NCBI GenBank assembly: GCA_001695595.3 | Contig: MBPM02000041.1 | Coordinates: 434,001-498,000 of the forward strand | Source of the DNA: Plasmopara viticola | Taxonomy: Eukaryota > Oomycota > Peronosporomycetes > Peronosporales > Peronosporaceae | Reading direction: 5' to 3' | DNA: 64,000 nt | Shown: positions 60,523 to 64,000 of the stretch, piece after piece | Position numbering within the stretch: position 1 is the first letter of the stretch | How the letters are laid out: every line of letters begins with the position of its first letter | The notes under the pieces: model-generated | The model's input: the letters and a program-made list of their open reading frames with translations, nothing else | Database searches by the model: none | Told to the model about the DNA's origin: nothing | Position numbers and translations under genes: made by a program

Positions 60523-62820
60523 CTAACTCTTAACCTTTTTCCCACTATGCGTTTGCACCATGTCATTTGAGTGAGGTCGTTTGAGCTTGCACCGGTCAAG
60601 TTGGGTAAGAAGAGCTTTCGCCTTTTCGCTTGTTGCCTCAATCGCTAACGCCATTTTCAAAATTCTTTTCAAAGTCGCGCCGCCGAAGGCTTCGATGAGC
60701 GTCGACATCCTATGACTTTGTTGAGGTGAAGGGTCCGCATAATACGCCTTCGTGTAGTCCTCCCAAAGCTTCGAGCTTGGCGTATTCGTAAACAGTATCT
60801 GGAAGCAATTTGAATCCACTTCTCCAAGCACCAGCATTGACACAACCTCGGATGGATGGATTCTTTGCTGTAACCAGGTCGATACCATCTCTTCCAAATG
60901 CCTTTGGTCAATGATTTTGGCAATCTCTGGTGAAATCAGTATCTTAAGAATGGTGCTTCTTACCAGAATTTGGTCAGCTTTAGCAACCTCTCGCGCTCCT
61001 ACCGCATGCAGTATGTACAGCAGCTGCTGAAAGTTGGTATTTGCGGTGCTCGTAGAGTCCTCGAAAATAAAACTGTACTCAAAGAACGTTTTTAGGTAGC
61101 GCACCCAAAATATTTTCGACTTCTTATCAACGAAAAGAATGCCAAACTTGTCAGCGTCAGCTTCACCGTGCATCAGCATGGACAAAACGTCGGTCGGAAG
61201 TGTTCTTTCAGACAACAAAATCGACATCAGCTTTATCACATGTTCATGACTCGAGCTGAATTGGGTAGAATATGGTGAAATCAGCAATTTGAGAACAGTG
61301 CGGTACGCTACGAATTTGTCAGCTGCAGGCGTCTCTTGCTCTGCCACACCAAATAGTATTTCCACTAGCCCTTCAAAATCAATATTTCCAGATTGCATCA
61401 ACACTTCATGGTTACAATTGTTCTGAAAGTACTGCTCGAAGTAGCGCACCCAGAAGTTCTTCGACGGTTCGTTTAGAAATAAGAGTCTAAAGCAATCACC
61501 TCTCGTCTCACCGAGTATCAGAGCGGACACGATGCCAGACGGAGGTATTTCTCTCTTTAGCCAGATCGACATTAAGTTTCTTCGAAACAGCTGACTCTTC
61601 TCGAGGTGGGCAAAGTGCGGCAGAGTCAGCACCTTTAACCAAGTGCTTATTGCCGAGATACTAAACGCACTTTCTGGAACACTTAAATTCTTCTCTACTT
61701 TATTCAGCACATCCAAAAGTTGCTCAAAACTGGAAATTGCAGTACGCGGTAGTTTGTCACCATAATTGCGTTCATTGTACATTTCAAGGTAGTGCAGCCA
61801 AAAGCGCCTTGATGACTTGTTCGAGAAAAGAAAGATAAACTGCTTAGCTGCCGATTCATTCTGCATCAGCATAGACACGACTCTAGACGGGGGTATGTTC
61901 ATATCCAAATAAATAGACACCAAACTTTTAATATAATCCTGATCGTCAAATTTGTCCAGCGAAAGTAGATATTTGAGTAAAGCAACATCTTTAGAATATT
62001 TGTAGGCGGCAGGTTGCCCAGTGCCGACAGCGTGGTCCTTGCTAAACAAAACACTCAGGTAGCTGGTCAAAACAGAAAACTTCATTTTTTCCGAATCGCC
62101 GCTTTTTTTAGTGTAGCGCTTAATACCAGCGATAACAAACGGCTTCTTCAAATACGCGTCAATACGATTGCGAAGAGTCTTGTAAACTTTCTCTGCTGGA
62201 TGTTGTTCTTGATGAGATAATTCGCTTTCAAGCCAAGGCATATGTTCGAGAACTCGACTCTTAATTTGCTCATTGGTGACTTTGATCAGATTAATGGCAA
62301 AAAGTTTGGCTCCTTTTAATTCGACTGCAGAAAGTAATTGGTTGGCCAACGTTTCGTAATCATGTGTGATCGACATTGCCGCAATTATAAACTTGTAAAT
62401 ATTTTCGTCAAAGTGACTGCTGAGTTGACATAGTAAGTAAATCCATTCAATCCATTGGACAGTAGCTAAAAATTTGTAATTTGGGTTGCTTAAATGTAAT
62501 AGATCATAGACGTCTTTCGGAGTCATCCTTTCAGCCATGTAATTCTCAAAGGCACGACTTTTTAAAAATCTCACGACTCTACTTTGTCGAGTCTCTCCAA
62601 AGAGTTTGGCGAATTCTGCAAGTGTCATCACACCCCTATCTTCACCATCGACGCTCGGAATCTTTCTGACCGATGATGCAACTAAACCGTCACGGAATAT
62701 TGTGGGCGTAGACGCCGTTCGTGGTTCGGCTAATTTAACGTCCATCTCTGCTGCGCCAGTGACTGCATTCGCAGCAAAGGCACTGGTCAGTACTGCCATG
62801 CGAAAGTAATAAAACCACAT
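60523..62820 (-). CDS. Secreted LWY-repeat effector-like protein (long intact copy)
   Basis: 765 residues from the ATG at 62820; a GTG further upstream is not used. The signal peptide is MWFYYFRMAVLTSAFAANA. RDGL at 43-46 takes the RXLR place and GEDRG at 59-63 resembles dEER. VQWIEWIYLL at 121-130 begins the WY fold. FWLHYLEMY, FWVRYFEQY, FWVRYLKTF and LWEDYTKAY mark modules about 115 residues apart. The C terminus ends in KKVKS and is close to the copy at 31828-34104. It is divergent from an ICE2 exon 1 remnant at 63236. With the copy at 2176-4401 it is one of two complete secreted forms here. By family knowledge it would be exported to host cells; no host target can be inferred. Confidence 0.85.
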   Translation of the reverse strand: MWFYYFRMAVLTSAFAANAVTGAAEMDVKLAEPRTASTPTIFRDGLVASSVRKIPSVDGEDRGVMTLAEFAKLFGETRQSRVVRFLKSRAFENYMAERMTPKDVYDLLHLSNPNYKFLATVQWIEWIYLLCQLSSHFDENIYKFIIAAMSITHDYETLANQLLSAVELKGAKLFAINLIKVTNEQIKSRVLEHMPWLESELSHQEQHPAEKVYKTLRNRIDAYLKKPFVIAGIKRYTKKSGDSEKMKFSVLTSYLSVLFSKDHAVGTGQPAAYKYSKDVALLKYLLSLDKFDDQDYIKSLVSIYLDMNIPPSRVVSMLMQNESAAKQFIFLFSNKSSRRFWLHYLEMYNERNYGDKLPRTAISSFEQLLDVLNKVEKNLSVPESAFSISAISTWLKVLTLPHFAHLEKSQLFRRNLMSIWLKREIPPSGIVSALILGETRGDCFRLLFLNEPSKNFWVRYFEQYFQNNCNHEVLMQSGNIDFEGLVEILFGVAEQETPAADKFVAYRTVLKLLISPYSTQFSSSHEHVIKLMSILLSERTLPTDVLSMLMHGEADADKFGILFVDKKSKIFWVRYLKTFFEYSFIFEDSTSTANTNFQQLLYILHAVGAREVAKADQILVRSTILKILISPEIAKIIDQRHLEEMVSTWLQQRIHPSEVVSMLVLGEVDSNCFQILFTNTPSSKLWEDYTKAYYADPSPQQSHRMSTLIEAFGGATLKRILKMALAIEATSEKAKALLTQLDRCKLKRPHSNDMVQTHSGKKVKS

Positions 62821-63235
62821 GATTTTGTGGCTGCAATACACTCAATATTCAAAATATGTATAGCAACGCAGAATTTTGCAATATAAGGCAGTGTAAATGA
62901 GTGAATCGTGTCAGTAGCCCTGAACTGTCGAGCTGTTGATTTGCAAACGATGTAATCCTTGACGATAGAGTTGACTTGCTCCAAACAGGGACGCTACTGC
63001 GAAGGTACTAGAGTGGATGACGCGTAGCAATGAGAACTCTCACAACGCAAATCAGGGAGTGGACCAACACCCGAGAAAAGACAAATTATGCGTGGCCATG
63101 TTTGTAATTTATTTCACCATATCAATTACAAAAATGGCCACGCATAATTTGTAGACTTTTTGTTCGATAATGGGTTCCTGAGCATTTCTCTGTATGTACT
63201 GCATCTATTTACTAATACAATGATACGTATCGTGA
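62821..63235 (-). promoter_or_regulatory. Promoter of effector at 60523-62820
   Basis: The initiator-like TCACTCATTTACACTGCC lies on the minus strand at about 62888-62905, about 70-85 bases before the ATG. It is almost identical, with its surroundings, to the block before the copy at 31828. The TGGCCACGC element occurs twice, in opposite orientation, as a hairpin at 63081-63152. Confidence 0.6.
63081..63152. repeat. Long inverted repeat in effector promoter
   Basis: Arms 63081-63109 and 63124-63152, each 29 bases, are complementary at 28 of 29 positions around a 14-base loop. The arm starts ACAAATTATGCGTGGCCA. The other effector promoters carry only one such arm. Confidence 0.8.
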
Positions 63236-63385
63236 ACGGACACGTCGAACGTGTTTGCTGTACTTTTGCGTGTCGTAGACGCCGCGGTCCTTCCGACAAC
63301 AATGATAATAAAGCCTTTATTACTGCAGACGACTATGCTGCATTTTTTGTACGTGGGAATTGAAATGATGGAGACGCGTCGACAT
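63236..63385 (+). pseudogene. ICE2-like exon 1 remnant (beside effector at 60523)
   Basis: GAACGGACACGTCGAACGTG matches the exon start GTAAATGGACACGACCAACG, but the start codon is now ACG. Then TCGTAGACGCCGCGGT, CCGACAACAATGATAATAAAG, GCAGACGACTATGCTGC and GGAGACGCGTCGACATC follow the exon in order (the last equals GGAGACACGTCGACAAATC). The frame is broken. It ends where repeat block copy C begins. Confidence 0.75.
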
Positions 63386-63506
63386 CTTGTGAATTCAATG
63401 AGATTGGGTAAAATTAAAACCGGAAATTACTTAGGTTGATCTTTTCTCAGATCAACAAAATTCTATTTTACTTTTAGAAGTTTGTGTAAATTTGCCGTAA
63501 TCTACT

Positions 63507-64000
63507 GTGCTGAACTCGACCAAATATAATAAGCTACAAAGTTTGACCCTCAAAATCAATTTCGCATTCTACTGCGCTACAGTTTATTCTATCTGGAAAC
63601 TGTATGTACTTTCGTTAAGTCTGCTCGTTGTCACTTCGTGTAATGGTCTGGTCAAATTGTCGTCAATGCTCGAAGTGCATCATTCATACTTCAGCTTTAT
63701 ACACGAGAAGATATTTAATGGTCTCTATTGTGAAGGTACTGCAAGCACTTTAAATAAAAGCGAGGTAAAGTTGAACTACATCACACCTTAGGCCGTGGTT
63801 ATTTTACTTAGCTGTTTGCCAAAGCCAGCGTTACCAGGACTTTTGCCTGGTGTAGTGCCAATTTGATCGTGCACCCGAATTCTTGATCGGACGCCGATCG
63901 CGATCAAATAGGTCTGCCTTGAGCAATTTTCACTCTGTAGTACAAGCTCGCTCTACATTTTGTTTTGCAAGCTAGCACACTGCATCTACTCGCTCTTACC
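63507..64000. repeat. Decayed long repeat block, copy C (runs off window)
   Basis: It begins CTGTGCTGAACTCGACC like 17872 (CTGTGCCGAACTCGACC) and follows copy A through TCTGCTCGTTGTCAC, GTCAATGCTC, ACACGAGAAGATAT and CGGACGCCGATC. It abuts the ICE2 exon remnant, showing the order effector - ICE2 exon 1 - next long block. Confidence 0.65.

Noticed and set aside
1..64000. CRISPR arrays, rRNA genes, bacterial operons
   Set aside because: None seen; introns and families show nuclear eukaryotic DNA.

Overview
The window looks like an oomycete, most likely a downy-mildew or Phytophthora-type plant pathogen (Peronosporales; the genus is inference). Evidence: introns of 55-76 nt, an oomycete-type start-site motif before the secreted-protein genes, a tRNA-derived SINE, MULE and pogo-like DNA elements, and a family of large secreted proteins built from ~115-residue tandem modules of the (L)WY effector type.

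Layout. 1-162 is the 3' end of one effector copy. 2176-4401 (-) is an intact effector, divergent from a six-exon NARG2/ICE2-like gene at 4721-7337 (+). 9323-17165 is a compact conserved stretch: AP-1 mu adaptin, ARP6 (-), a two-chromodomain protein, an ankyrin protein, a small hypothetical protein and a SINE. From about 17.4 kb to the end the DNA is gene-poor and built of decayed duplications: an effector remnant at 27.6-28.0 kb, an effector copy on the + strand (31828-34104), a pseudogene copy (40397-42616, -) and a long effector ORF (60523-62820, -). DNA transposons lie at 20.0-21.0, 21.9-23.2, 30.3-31.4, 43.0-44.3 and 46.5-47.8 kb.

The main result is a recurring cassette. Every effector copy whose 5' side is visible lies divergent to the 5' end of the ICE2-like gene. 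Only the pair at 2.2-7.3 kb has the complete ICE2-like gene. At 28.5, 30.1, 44.3 and 63.2 kb only broken exon-1 remnants remain. Copying the effector with its upstream region seems to have dragged along the start of the neighbouring housekeeping gene. A second long decayed block (starting at 17.87, 47.89 and 63.5 kb) is part of the same repeating unit.

Homologies between blocks were read by eye; no alignment or database search was run. Splice sites were chosen by frame continuity, GT/GC-AG borders and remembered family sequence. Coordinates of decayed blocks are approximate.
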